NCBI RefSeq assembly: GCF_030269685.1
Contig: NZ_BSTT01000006.1
Coordinates: 248,001 to 312,000 of the forward strand
Direction: 5' to 3'
DNA length: 64,000 bases
Source of the DNA: Actinomycetospora sp. NBRC 106378
GTDB taxonomy: Bacteria > Actinomycetota > Actinomycetes > Mycobacteriales > Pseudonocardiaceae
Within the stretch, counting starts at the first letter, position 1. Every line of letters begins with the position of its first letter. The notes under the pieces were generated by a model. The model searched no databases and was not told the origin of the DNA. It was given only the letters and a program-made list of their open reading frames with translations. Positions 19,108 to 27,677 of the stretch are shown one piece after another. The position numbers and the translations under genes are program-made.

Positions 19108-19791
19108 GTGGGACAGAGTAGCGGAATCGGCGTCCTCGACAAGGCAGTGGGTGTGCTGCGCGCCGCCGCGGTGGCGCCCTGCGGGCTCTCCGAGCTCGTC
19201 GAGCGCACCGGCCTGCCCCGCGCCACCGCGCACCGCCTCGCCGTCGGACTGGAGACCCACCGACTGCTCGAGCGCGATCCCGATGGCCGGTGGCGTCCCG
19301 GTCCCGCGCTCGCGGAGATGGCGCACGGCCATCACGACCCCCTGCTGACCGCCGCCGAGGAGGTCCTCCCGACGCTGCGCGACCTCACCGGGGAGTCCGT
19401 CCAGCTCTACCGCCGCGAGGGCGACTCGCGCGTGTGCGTGGCCGCCGCGGAGCCCGCGTCGGGGTTGCGCGACACCGTGCCGGTCGGGGTCCGGCTGCCC
19501 CTGACGGCGGGGTCGGGCGCCAAGGTGCTCCTGGCCTGGTCCCCGGAGGCCCCGGGGTCGTTCGATCCCGGCCTCCTCGCCGAGATCCGGCGCCGCGGCT
19601 GGGCGCAGAGCGTCGCCGAGCGGGAGAAGGGCGTGGCCAGCGTGTCCGCGCCGGTCCGCGGACCGGACGGGGCCGTCGTCGCGGCCGTGTCGGTGTCCGG
19701 GCCCGTCGACCGCATCGGCCGCAAGCCCGGCTCCCGCTGGGCGAACGACCTGCTCGCCGCCGCCCGGGCCCTGGAGACGGCCCTGGCGTGA
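19108..19791 (+). CDS. ndgR: IclR-family regulator of leucine biosynthesis (NdgR/LtbR type)
   Basis: A 227-aa IclR protein. It begins [16 protein letters not shown], very like the start of Streptomyces NdgR, followed by a winged helix ([23 protein letters not shown]) and a C-terminal ligand domain with the conserved [10 protein letters not shown] and a [21 protein letters not shown] segment. GTG 19108 gives this conserved N-terminus; the frame is open further upstream to 19042, but those residues overlap leuC. Divergent from leuCD, it is expected to repress or activate the leu genes. Confidence 0.9.
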   Translation: MGQSSGIGVLDKAVGVLRAAAVAPCGLSELVERTGLPRATAHRLAVGLETHRLLERDPDGRWRPGPALAEMAHGHHDPLLTAAEEVLPTLRDLTGESVQLYRREGDSRVCVAAAEPASGLRDTVPVGVRLPLTAGSGAKVLLAWSPEAPGSFDPGLLAEIRRRGWAQSVAEREKGVASVSAPVRGPDGAVVAAVSVSGPVDRIGRKPGSRWANDLLAAARALETALA

Positions 19792-19808
19792 CCGGTCACC
19801 GACGTCGG

Positions 19809-19850
19809 GCGTCAGCCGTGTGCCACCGCTGACGCTCGACGTCAGCACCC
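19809..19850. repeat. Family B palindromic element, copy B2
   Basis: A GTCAGCCGTG / CCACCGCTGAC inverted repeat (19809-19835) with the family tail CGACGTCAGCACC. It lies 18 nt after the IclR gene and about 55 nt before an SDR gene remnant. Confidence 0.65.
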
Positions 19851-19904
19851 CGCCACGCCCGGCATGAGGCCCCGGCCGCCGAGGAACCACGATCACGTCG
19901 AGCC

Positions 19905-20102
19905 CACGACACCGCGATGCTGCCGCAGTTCCTCGGCCCGGAGGACCCGGAGGGCGCCCGGGAGCGGTTCATCGGCAGCATCCCGCTCGGGCGGCTCGGG
20001 CAGCCCGAGGACATCGCGAACGCGGCGGTCTACCTGTCGTCGGACGCCGCGGCGTTCCTCACCGGCGTGGTGCTCCCGGTCGACGGCGGCCGCAGCGTCT
20101 AG
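19905..20102 (+). pseudogene. 3' remnant of a short-chain dehydrogenase gene
   Basis: Only the last 60-65 residues of an SDR remain. They read [18 protein letters not shown], then [20 protein letters not shown], ending [12 protein letters not shown], the standard SDR C-terminus. The cofactor motif, NNAG and catalytic Tyr/Lys are absent, and no matching upstream frame exists. The sequence between copy B2 and the break has no recognisable coding content. An internal ATG at 19917 could in theory start a 61-aa peptide, but it would have no active site. Confidence 0.8.
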
Positions 20103-20134
20103 ATCCCCCTTGCGGAGCTGCTTACCGTGAGACG

Positions 20135-20764
20135 GTGAGCGAGCAGATCACCAGCCTCGGGCAGCTCCGCGAGGTCGTCGGGGAGCCGGTGCGTCGCGCG
20201 GTCGTCAAGCAGCGTGACCGGCTCGACGACGTCGACCGCGCCTTCATCGCCGCCAGCCCGTTCCAGATGATCGCGACCTCCGACGCGACGGGGCGGGTCG
20301 ACGTCTCCCCCAAGGGTGACCCGGCCGGCTCGGTGCTGGTCCTCGACGACCACACGCTCGCCGTGCCCGACCGCCCCGGCAACCGGCGCGTCGACGGGTT
20401 CGCGAACATCCTCGAGAACCCGCACGTCGGGCTGATCTTCCTGGTCCCGCGCCGCCACGACACGCTGCGGGTGAACGGCACCGCCCGGCTGCTGCTCGAC
20501 CCGCCGTACGCGGAGCGGATGCGCCACCGCGGCCACGTGCCGCAGATCGTCCTCGAGGTCACCGTCGAGGAGGTCTTCACGCACTGCGCCAAGGCGTTCC
20601 TGCGCTCGGACCTCTGGAAGCCCGAGGCGTGGCCGACCGACGACCTCCCGAGCATCGCGCAGATGGCCGCCCGCACCACCGACGACATGACGGTGGCCCA
20701 GATGGAGGCGTACTACACCGAGGAGAACACCCGGTCGATCATGTACGGGACGACGCCACCCTGA
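20135..20764 (+). CDS. PPOX-class FMN-dependent flavoprotein (MSMEG_1061-like)
   Basis: A 209-aa pyridoxamine-phosphate-oxidase-like protein. It has FIAASPFQMIATSDATGRVD near residue 37, the flavin-contacting VSPKGDPAG and PDRPGNRR segments, and a C-terminal helix pair ending in YYTEENTRSIMYG. The last part is characteristic of the subfamily typified by M. smegmatis MSMEG_1061. GTG 20135 is the start. The reaction is unknown. The 3' end overlaps the convergent gene by 26 nt. Confidence 0.82.
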   Translation: MSEQITSLGQLREVVGEPVRRAVVKQRDRLDDVDRAFIAASPFQMIATSDATGRVDVSPKGDPAGSVLVLDDHTLAVPDRPGNRRVDGFANILENPHVGLIFLVPRRHDTLRVNGTARLLLDPPYAERMRHRGHVPQIVLEVTVEEVFTHCAKAFLRSDLWKPEAWPTDDLPSIAQMAARTTDDMTVAQMEAYYTEENTRSIMYGTTPP

Positions 20765-21830
20765 CCCGACCCCGCTCGACGTCGGGAAGGAACCGCGCGA
20801 GCGCCCGCGCCTCCTCCCCCACCGCGGACCGGTCGGCACGCGTGAACCGCCGCAGCGGGTCGACGGCGAGGACGCCGTCGACGACGGTCCACGTCGCCGC
20901 GACGCGGCCGTCGAGGAGCACGAAGCGCTTCCCGGCCACGGAGAGCAGGCGGTGGGCGTCGTCCACGATGCGGCTGCGGTCGTCGTAGCCGAGGACGGCG
21001 TTGTCGAAGGCCGGGAGGAACCGGACCGGGGCCGGGGTGTCGGGGTCGGGCCGGGGCGCGTCGGGCAGGTCCAGCAGCTCGCGCCCGCGCTCGTCGCGGA
21101 AGGACACGAGCTCGTCGCGCACCGCCGCGACCGCCGCCGGGAGACCCGCGAGGCCGCACCAGGCGCGCAGGTCGGCCGAGGCGGCCGGACCGAAGGCGGC
21201 GAGGTAGCGGCGCACCAGCTCGGCGTCGACGGTTCCCGACGGCCGGTGTGGCTCGCTCCCGAGCCACGTCCCGAGCGGCGCGTAACGCGCACCCGCCGTC
21301 GTCCCGAACAGGCCGCGGGGCGGCACCTGGACGACGGGGACGACCGTCATCGCCGCCTCGCCGAGGGCACGGCCGGGGGCGGCCCGGCGCTGCGCGAGCG
21401 CGCGCCCGACGTCGGGCATGGAGGGCTCGCCGTCGGCGAACAGGGTGGCCGCGTCGGCGGCCAGCTCGTCGAGATCGACGTCGGAGAGTTCCTTCCGGTA
21501 CACCCCGAGCAGCCGCTGGCGCAGCATCGCGTCGTGCCGAGCGCGCCAGGCGAGGGCGTCGGCCGCCGTCACGAGGTGGACGGTGCGGCGCATGAGGTGC
21601 AGGCGGACGACCTGCCGTCCGGTCAGCAGGGCGTCGACGGCCGCCGGGTCGAAGGGGTCCAGCCGGGACCACAGCCCGACGAACGGCGCCTGCGGTTCCT
21701 GCGCCTGCAGCCCGCCGACCTGCGTGATCGCGTCGAGCGGACTCACCGGCGCCCGCTCCAGGAGGTGCTGCCGCGCGAGCGTCGCCCGGTTCAGCGCCCG
21801 GGTATCGAGGGTGGTCACGGCGGACAGCAT
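20739..21830 (-). CDS. AlkZ/YcaQ-like winged-helix DNA-binding protein
   Basis: A 363-aa protein of the winged-helix DNA-binding family (DUF1006) that includes DNA interstrand-crosslink glycosylases AlkZ and YcaQ. The pattern includes ARQHLLERAP, a QxQ-like site in GLQAQEPQAPFVGLWSR (residues about 44-48), MRRTVHLVTAADALAWR, and a C-terminal RFLPAFDNAVLGYDDRSRI. In AlkZ the QxQ motif is catalytic, so a base-excision role is plausible but not shown. There are no partner genes. The start ATG at 21830 is followed by an in-frame GTG. Confidence 0.75.
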   Translation of the reverse strand: MLSAVTTLDTRALNRATLARQHLLERAPVSPLDAITQVGGLQAQEPQAPFVGLWSRLDPFDPAAVDALLTGRQVVRLHLMRRTVHLVTAADALAWRARHDAMLRQRLLGVYRKELSDVDLDELAADAATLFADGEPSMPDVGRALAQRRAAPGRALGEAAMTVVPVVQVPPRGLFGTTAGARYAPLGTWLGSEPHRPSGTVDAELVRRYLAAFGPAASADLRAWCGLAGLPAAVAAVRDELVSFRDERGRELLDLPDAPRPDPDTPAPVRFLPAFDNAVLGYDDRSRIVDDAHRLLSVAGKRFVLLDGRVAATWTVVDGVLAVDPLRRFTRADRSAVGEEARALARFLPDVERGRVRVASSRT

Positions 21831-21875
21831 CGCGTGGGAGGCGGACGGGTCCGGTCCGCGTCCCGCCGTCGGGGG

Positions 21876-22655
21876 CTAGGTCCGGCGGCGGACCGACTCG
21901 GCGTAGACGTGGTAACGGAAGTGCAGGATCGGGTCGTCGGACATCTCGATCCCGTCGGTGACGCGGGTCGGGTCGTTGACCAGCACGTCGCCGTCCCGCT
22001 CGCGCTCGGTGTCCGGGCCCGTGCACTCGACGAGGCCGAGGTCGACCCACTCCCGGTCCTCGGGCCAGGCGCGGCTCGGGTCGACGGTCTGGTCGCCGTC
22101 CTGCGCGAGCTGGGCGAGGAGCCGGTGCTGCACGGGGAGCTGCTCCAGCACGCCGTCCATCAGGTAGTCGACGTCCGCGGTCTCCCACTGGTCCTGCGGC
22201 AGGAACGCCATGCCGTCGACCGGCTCGAAGCGGAAGCGCACGTACTGCTCGTCGCCGTCGGCGTTGACCAGCTTGTAGGCGTTCATCGAGTTGAAGGCCG
22301 TCCGGCCCCAGGCGAGCGGCGGGTCACCGAGGGCGGCGATCGCGTCGAGCGCCTCCTTGATGTGCGGGTGCTCGGCGAGGTACTCCTCGGTGCTCACCGG
22401 CCCGGCGTTCTGCGCCTTCATCAGGCCGTGGAACTCCTCGGGCGTCGCCGCGGGGAACACCGGCCAGGTCTGCAGCGCGAGGTCGGTCTCGCTGCCGTCC
22501 GGGAGGTAGAACTTCACCGCCATCCCGCGAGGGTCGTTGACCGCCGCGTCCGAGCACTGCGGGTTCCCGGCGCCGTTGGAGAACCGGACCGTGATGCGGA
22601 CCGGGTCGCCCTGGAAGTGGGTCGCCCGCGTCAGCTGCCTCGCCTCCGGCGTCGT
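21876..22655 (-). pseudogene. Catalase-related peroxidase, 5'-truncated
   Basis: The sequence from TTPEARQLTRATHFQGDPVR onward is the body of a small catalase-fold peroxidase: VRFSNGAGNPQCSD, RGMAVKFYLPDGSETDL, and the heme-ligand tyrosine in RYHVYAES near the C-terminus. The normal first 45-50 residues with the distal histidine (HAKG motif) are missing. In their place the frame runs through a family A half-element (22718-22742) and into unrelated sequence up to 22898. An ORF is still open from 22898, but the product would lack the catalytic histidine. Confidence 0.75.
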
Positions 22656-22717
22656 GGCAGCCGTCACAGCCAGCGGCCGACTCCGGGGGACCTGGCCGAT
22701 CGGAGGGGCTCCTCCCC

Positions 22718-22760
22718 GTGGCAGGAAAGCGTCGTTGCTGTCGTCCAGTGGCAGGAGCGC
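22718..22760. repeat. Family A half-element, copy A4, at the break of the catalase-related gene
   Basis: One intact family A arm (GTGGCAGGAAAGCG... to 22742) is followed not by its complement but by GTCCA and a second short start of the same arm (GTGGCAGGAGC). It lies directly upstream of the truncated catalase-related gene. Confidence 0.75.
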
Positions 22761-22812
22761 CACATCGTCGGAACCCTGTCGTCCGGACCGGCGCGGTGCG
22801 AAGATCGGGCCC

Positions 22813-23388
22813 GTGACCGCCGCCGGACCCGCCGTCGACGCCCTCACCGCGCGCTTCGTGGCCGCGCTCGGCCGGCAGGGCGCGATGGCGGAGCTCATGG
22901 CGGTGGCGAGCCTGGGTGGTGCGCCGCAGCTCGTCGGGGAGCCGCCGGACCTGCCCGTGCTCGCCCATCTCGAGGACGCGATCGCCCGGGTCGCCGACGA
23001 GGTCGACGGGCAGCTGGCCGAGGCCGTGGGTCTGGTCGCCCGCCGGGCGGCCTGGACCCGGACCGCGTCGTACGTCGACGACGTCGCCCTGTTCGCCGGG
23101 TACGCCCACGCCGAGGTGCGGGGTGACGACGACCTGGTGCTGGGGCTCGTCGTCCTGGGCCCGGACGTCCACTACCGCGCCCACCACCACCCCGCCGAGG
23201 AGTACTACCTCCCGCTCGGCGCGATCCGGTGGGACCACGGCGAGGGCTGGGTCGACGAGCCCGCGGGCGAGCTGATCCACCACGCGCCGTGGCAGCCGCA
23301 CGCCATGGCCACCGGGGACCGGGCCGTCCTGCTCGCGTACCTGTGGTTCGACGCGGTCGACACGCCGTCGGTGTTCGTGGAGCCCTGA
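22813..23388 (+). CDS. Cupin-fold protein of the DMSP lyase-like family
   Basis: A 191-aa protein with a helical N-terminal half and a C-terminal single cupin. The metal-site pattern HYRAHHHPAEEYYLPLGAI followed about 35 residues later by HHAPWQPHAM matches the arrangement of the DddL/DddQ/DddW dimethylsulfoniopropionate lyases (His, His, Glu, Tyr and a distal His). That suggests a metal-dependent cleavage of DMSP or a similar acyl substrate. The GTG at 22813 gives the shortest form that includes the N-terminal helix. The gene stands alone, and a non-DMSP substrate is equally possible. Confidence 0.65.
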   Translation: MTAAGPAVDALTARFVAALGRQGAMAELMAVASLGGAPQLVGEPPDLPVLAHLEDAIARVADEVDGQLAEAVGLVARRAAWTRTASYVDDVALFAGYAHAEVRGDDDLVLGLVVLGPDVHYRAHHHPAEEYYLPLGAIRWDHGEGWVDEPAGELIHHAPWQPHAMATGDRAVLLAYLWFDAVDTPSVFVEP

Positions 23389-23538
23389 GCGAGAGTCACA
23401 CCATGCAGGCCGCGGGGCCGCCGGACCTGCCCCACGTAGCCCTCGCGGGCGAGCGCGGGCACAGAGGACCCGCCGTCGGGAAGAGCCACCGGAACGACGA
23501 AGCGCCCCGGCCCGATCGGGCCGAGGCGCTGCGTGATG

Positions 23539-23611
23539 TAGCCCCGAGGGGATTCGAACCCCCGCTACCGCCTTGAGAGGGCGGCGTCCTAGGCCGCTAG
23601 ACGACGGGGCC
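23539..23611 (-). tRNA. tRNA-Glu (anticodon CUC)
   Basis: A 73-nt cloverleaf read on the minus strand: acceptor GGCCCCG pairing CGGGGCT (with a terminal G-U), anticodon loop CTCTCAA between GCCGC and GCGGT-type arms, and T-arm with GGTTCGAATCC. CCA is not encoded. Confidence 0.92.
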
Positions 23612-23664
23612 CTAGGAGGAACAGCGGCTGGAACTCTACAAGATCGCCCGGTCGCTGCTCGCAG

Positions 23665-23736
23665 CTGGGGTACCAGGACTCGAACCTAGAACAACTGAAC
23701 CAGAATCAGCCGTGTTGCCAATTACACCATACCCCA
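23665..23736 (-). tRNA. tRNA-Gln (anticodon CUG)
   Basis: A 72-nt cloverleaf on the minus strand: acceptor TGGGGTA with TACCCCA, D-arm GGTGTAATTGGCAACAC, anticodon loop TTCTGGT, and T-loop GGTTCGAGTCC. It lies 53 nt upstream of tRNA-Glu on the same strand, so the pair is probably one transcript. Confidence 0.92.
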
Positions 23737-23891
23737 TGGCTGTCACCCACCGTGACCAGCAGGCCTCGGCGGCGACGCGGACAACTGTACCGAACGCCGG
23801 GGACCGGGTTCGACCACCCCCCACCCGTCGCACCCTTCCCGCAGGTCACGCACCCGTCCGGGCACCACGGCACGCTGAGTACGCTGGACCG

Positions 23892-26800
23892 GTGAGTCCG
23901 AGCTTCGCCCCCCTGCCCGCCAGCGTCGACCTACCGGCGGTCGAGCAGGAGATTCTCGAGCGCTGGGACAAGCGTGACGTGTTCCGCCGCTCGCTGGAGC
24001 AGACCGCCCAGGGCGAGCCGTGGATCTTCTACGAGGGCCCGCCGACCGCGAACGGCACGCCCGGCACCCACCACGTCGAGGCGCGCGCCTTCAAGGACCT
24101 GTTCCCGCGGTTCAAGACGATGCGCGGGTACCACGTGCCGCGGCGCGCGGGTTGGGACTGCCACGGCCTGCCGGTGGAGCTCGCCGTCGAGAAGGAGCTC
24201 GGGTTCACGAGCAAGGGCGACATCGAGCGGTACGGGATCGCGGAGTTCAACGCGGCCTGCCGCGAGTCGGCCCTGCGCAACGTCTCCGCGTTCGCCGCGA
24301 TGACCGAGCGGATGGGCTACTGGGTCGACCTCGACGAGGCCTACATGACCATGGCCCCGCGCTACGTCGAGAGCGTCTGGTGGTCGCTCAAGACGATCTT
24401 CGACAAGGGCCTGCTGGTCGAGGACCATCGCGTCACGCCGTACTGCCCGCGGGACGAGACGCCGCTCTCGGACCACGAGGTCGCGCAGGGCTACGAGGAC
24501 GACGTCGACCCGAGCGTGTACGTCCGGTTCCCGCTCACCGACGGCCCGTGGGCCGGCGCGTCGATGCTGGTCTGGACGACGACGCCCTGGACACTCCCGT
24601 CGAACACGGCGGTCGCGGTGGAGCGCTCGGTCGTCTACGTCCGTGTCCACCACGACGGCGAGGACCTGGTCCTGGCCGAGGACCTCGTGGGCACGGTGCT
24701 CGGTGAGCAGTCGACCGTCGAAGCGAGGCTCACCGGCGCCGACCTCATCGGCTCCCACTACACGCGGCCGTTCGACCTGCTGGCGGCCGACCGCTTCGGC
24801 GACGCCTTCCGGATCGTCCACGGCGACCACGTCACCACCGACGCCGGTACCGGGCTCGTGCACATGGCCCCCGCGTTCGGCGCCGAGGACCACCTCGTCG
24901 CGAAGAACGAGGGCCTCGAGATGGTCAACCCGATCGGCTCGAACGGCCACTTCCTCGCCGACGTCCCCCTCGTCGGCGGGATGTTCTTCAAGGCGGCCGA
25001 CCCGACCCTCATCGAGGACCTGATCGCGCGCGGCGTGATGTTCCGCGCCGAGTCCTACGAGCACTCCTATCCGCACTGCTGGCGCTGCCACACGCCGCTG
25101 ATCTACTACGCGCTGCCGTCGTGGTTCATCCGCACCACCGCGATCCGCGAGAAGCTCCTCGCGGAGAACGAGGGCACGAACTGGTACCCGCCGCACATCA
25201 AGCACGGCCGGTACGGCGCGTGGCTGGAGAACAACGTCGACTGGGCGCTCTCCCGCAAGCGCTACTGGGGCACGCCCCTGCCGATCTGGCGCAACGACGC
25301 CGACCCGTCCGAGGTCGTCGTCGTCGGCTCGCTCGCCGAGCTGGGGCAGCACGCCGGGCAGGACCTCACCGAGCTCGACCCGCACCGGCCCTACGTCGAC
25401 GACATCACCTTCCCGGCGCCGTCGGGCACCGGGACGATGCGACGCGTGCCCGACGTCATCGACGTCTGGTACGACTCCGGCGCGATGCCCTTCGCCCAGT
25501 GGGGTGCGCCGCACCACCACGAGGCCGACTTCGAGCAGGCCTACCCCGCGCAGTACATCTGTGAGGCGATCGACCAGACGCGCGGGTGGTTCTACTCGCT
25601 GATGGCGGTCGGGACGCTGGTGTTCGACCGGTCGTCGTACGAGAACGTCGTCTGCCTGGGCCTGCTGCTCGACGAGCACGGCCGCAAGATGTCGAAGCAC
25701 CTGGGCAACATCCTCGACCCGTTCGAGCTGTTCTCCACCCACGGCGCCGACGCCGTGCGCTGGCTGATGCTCGCGCAGGGCTCGCCCTGGGTGGACCGCC
25801 GTGTCGGCCACGAGACGCTGCGCGAGATCGTCCGGAAGGTCCTGCTGACCTACTGGAACACGGCGTCGTTCCTGGTCACGTACGCCAACGCGGCCGGCTG
25901 GTCCCCGTCCGCGGACGCTCCCGAGCCCACCCACGTGATGGACCGCTGGGCCCTCGGGGAGCTGCAGGGATGCGTCTCCGAGGTGACGGCGGCCCTCGAC
26001 GACTTCGACTCCTCGCGTGCCGGCCGGGCGATCGTCGCGTTCATCGACGACCTGTCGAACTGGTACGTCCGCCGCTCCCGGCGCCGCTTCTGGGACGGCG
26101 ACCCGGCCGCGCTCGCGACGCTGCACCGCTGCGTCGAGACGGTCAGCCGCCTCATGGCGCCGTTCACGCCGTTCGCCACCGACTACCTGTGGACGCTGCT
26201 GCAGGGCGAGGGCGGCTCCGGCCTGCCCGAGGGCACGCCGGACTCGGTGCACCTCGCGCCGTGGCCGTCGATCTCCGATCTTCCCGACGACGACGGCGGG
26301 CTGCGGTCGGCGATGGACCTCGTCCGTCGCGTGGTGGAGCTCGGCCGGTCGACCCGCGCCGCCTCGGGGGTGCGCACGCGCCAGCCGCTGTCGCGCGCCG
26401 TCGTCTCGGCGCCCGGGTTCGCGTCGCTGGACGCCGAGCTGCTCGCGGAGATCGCCGAGGAGCTCAACGTCGCCCGGGTCGAGACGGCGGGCTCCGAGCT
26501 CGTGCAGCTCGACGTGAAGCCGAACTACCGCGCCCTGGGCAAGCGGTTCGGCAAGCAGACGCCGACCGTCGCCGACGCCGTGAAGGCCTCCACCGACGCC
26601 CCCGTCGACGGCGTGCTGACGGTGACCGTCGACGGGGCGCCGGTGGAGCTGTCGGGCGACGAGATCGTCATCTCCGAGACCCCCCGCGAGGGCTGGGCGG
26701 TCCGGTCCGAGGGCGGCCTGTCGGTCGGGCTCGACACCGAGCTGACCGACGAGCTGCGCGAGGCGGGCCTGCTCCGCGACGTACTGCGCTTCGTGCAGGA

Positions 26801-27014
26801 CGCCCGCAAGCGTCTCGGCTTCGAGGTGTCCGACCGGATCGAGCTGTGGTGGACCGCCGGCCGCGCCGACACCGCCGCCGCGATCCGGAACGGCGCCGAC
26901 ACGCTCGCCACGGAGTGCCTGGCCGTGTCGATCTCCGAGGGCGAGGGGCCGGCGGAGCTGTCGGCCCAGCCGTCGGAGGACCTCGGGCTCACCATCCGGG
27001 CGCGCGTCGCCTGA
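23892..27014 (+). CDS. ileS: Isoleucyl-tRNA synthetase (eukaryote-like type)
   Basis: A class Ia synthetase of 1040 aa that charges tRNA-Ile. The HIGH signature appears in the variant PTANGTPGTHH near residue 50, and KMSKHLGN near residue 600. An editing (CP1) domain with VWTTTPWTLPSNTAVAV lies between them, and a long C-terminal extension follows. The length and HIGH variant fit the actinobacterial/eukaryotic-like group, which in other organisms is less sensitive to mupirocin. GTG 23892 gives MSPSFAPLPASVDLPAVEQEI; no T-box was recognised in the 155 nt upstream. Confidence 0.96.
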   Translation: MSPSFAPLPASVDLPAVEQEILERWDKRDVFRRSLEQTAQGEPWIFYEGPPTANGTPGTHHVEARAFKDLFPRFKTMRGYHVPRRAGWDCHGLPVELAVEKELGFTSKGDIERYGIAEFNAACRESALRNVSAFAAMTERMGYWVDLDEAYMTMAPRYVESVWWSLKTIFDKGLLVEDHRVTPYCPRDETPLSDHEVAQGYEDDVDPSVYVRFPLTDGPWAGASMLVWTTTPWTLPSNTAVAVERSVVYVRVHHDGEDLVLAEDLVGTVLGEQSTVEARLTGADLIGSHYTRPFDLLAADRFGDAFRIVHGDHVTTDAGTGLVHMAPAFGAEDHLVAKNEGLEMVNPIGSNGHFLADVPLVGGMFFKAADPTLIEDLIARGVMFRAESYEHSYPHCWRCHTPLIYYALPSWFIRTTAIREKLLAENEGTNWYPPHIKHGRYGAWLENNVDWALSRKRYWGTPLPIWRNDADPSEVVVVGSLAELGQHAGQDLTELDPHRPYVDDITFPAPSGTGTMRRVPDVIDVWYDSGAMPFAQWGAPHHHEADFEQAYPAQYICEAIDQTRGWFYSLMAVGTLVFDRSSYENVVCLGLLLDEHGRKMSKHLGNILDPFELFSTHGADAVRWLMLAQGSPWVDRRVGHETLREIVRKVLLTYWNTASFLVTYANAAGWSPSADAPEPTHVMDRWALGELQGCVSEVTAALDDFDSSRAGRAIVAFIDDLSNWYVRRSRRRFWDGDPAALATLHRCVETVSRLMAPFTPFATDYLWTLLQGEGGSGLPEGTPDSVHLAPWPSISDLPDDDGGLRSAMDLVRRVVELGRSTRAASGVRTRQPLSRAVVSAPGFASLDAELLAEIAEELNVARVETAGSELVQLDVKPNYRALGKRFGKQTPTVADAVKASTDAPVDGVLTVTVDGAPVELSGDEIVISETPREGWAVRSEGGLSVGLDTELTDELREAGLLRDVLRFVQDARKRLGFEVSDRIELWWTAGRADTAAAIRNGADTLATECLAVSISEGEGPAELSAQPSEDLGLTIRARVA

Positions 27015-27024
27015 CCCCCTCCTG

Positions 27025-27079
27025 CTGAGCGAACGGCACTCTCGCAGCATCTAGGTGCGCGAGAGTGCCGTTCGCTCAG
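27025..27079. terminator. Perfect inverted repeat after ileS
   Basis: Two perfectly complementary 21-nt arms (27025-27045, 27059-27079) with a 13-nt loop. The arm contains GCGAACGGCACTCTCGC. It starts 11 nt after the ileS stop and is a likely intrinsic-type terminator without a U-run. Confidence 0.8.
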
Positions 27080-27137
27080 ATCGAGGACGCTCCCATAGCG
27101 GCCACTCGGTGACCGGTACGGCTGCGACGCTCCGACC

Positions 27138-27545
27138 ATGAGCGGCTTCGAGGGTTCGCGGATCGACCACCTCAACCTCCCGGTCGGCGATCTCGCCCGG
27201 TCGGTCGCCTTCCACACCGCCGCGCTGGCACCCCTGGGCATCGAGCCGCTGATCGCGGTGCCCGCGCGGCCGGGCCAGAAGGCGATGCAGGCGTTCGGCG
27301 TGCACCCGAAGCCGTTCTTCTGGGTCGTCGAGGTCGACCACGGGGTCGCGTACGACGACGACACCCACCTCGCGTTCACCGCGCCGGACCACGCCACGGT
27401 CGACGCCTTCCACGCCGCCGCGCTCGCCGCCGGGGCCACCACCCTGCGGGCGCCGGGCCTGCAGCCCGAGTACCACGCCGACTACTACGGCGCGTTCGTC
27501 GCGACTCCCGACGGCGTCAACCTCGAGGCGGTCTGTCACCGGTGA
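27138..27545 (+). CDS. VOC-family (glyoxalase/dioxygenase-fold) protein
   Basis: A single vicinal-oxygen-chelate domain of 135 aa. The start RIDHLNLPVGDLARSVAFH supplies the first metal histidine, the middle block holds THLAFTAPDHATVDAFHAAA, and the end YYGAFVATPDGVNLEAVCH carries the last acidic ligand. Such small proteins include resistance proteins, isomerases and dioxygenases. No partner gene gives a substrate. Confidence 0.85.
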   Translation: MSGFEGSRIDHLNLPVGDLARSVAFHTAALAPLGIEPLIAVPARPGQKAMQAFGVHPKPFFWVVEVDHGVAYDDDTHLAFTAPDHATVDAFHAAALAAGATTLRAPGLQPEYHADYYGAFVATPDGVNLEAVCHR

Positions 27546-27677
27546 GTCCGACGATGGCGCGCTGCTCCCACTCGATGCGTGCAGCGGGACATCGTCGGCC
27601 GGCCGCAGACCACCGGTCGTCCTGAATCAGGACCAGGACATTGCGGAAGCGGAGTCCCATATGTCACGGTGGGTCCC

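Noticed and set aside
23737-23891. T-box or other leader upstream of ileS
   Set aside because: No T-box sequence or specifier stem-loop could be recognised in the 155-nt gap.
23931-27050. Minus-strand frame of over 1000 codons opposite ileS
   Set aside because: Shadow of ileS in the antisense frame; low-complexity composition and no recognisable domain.
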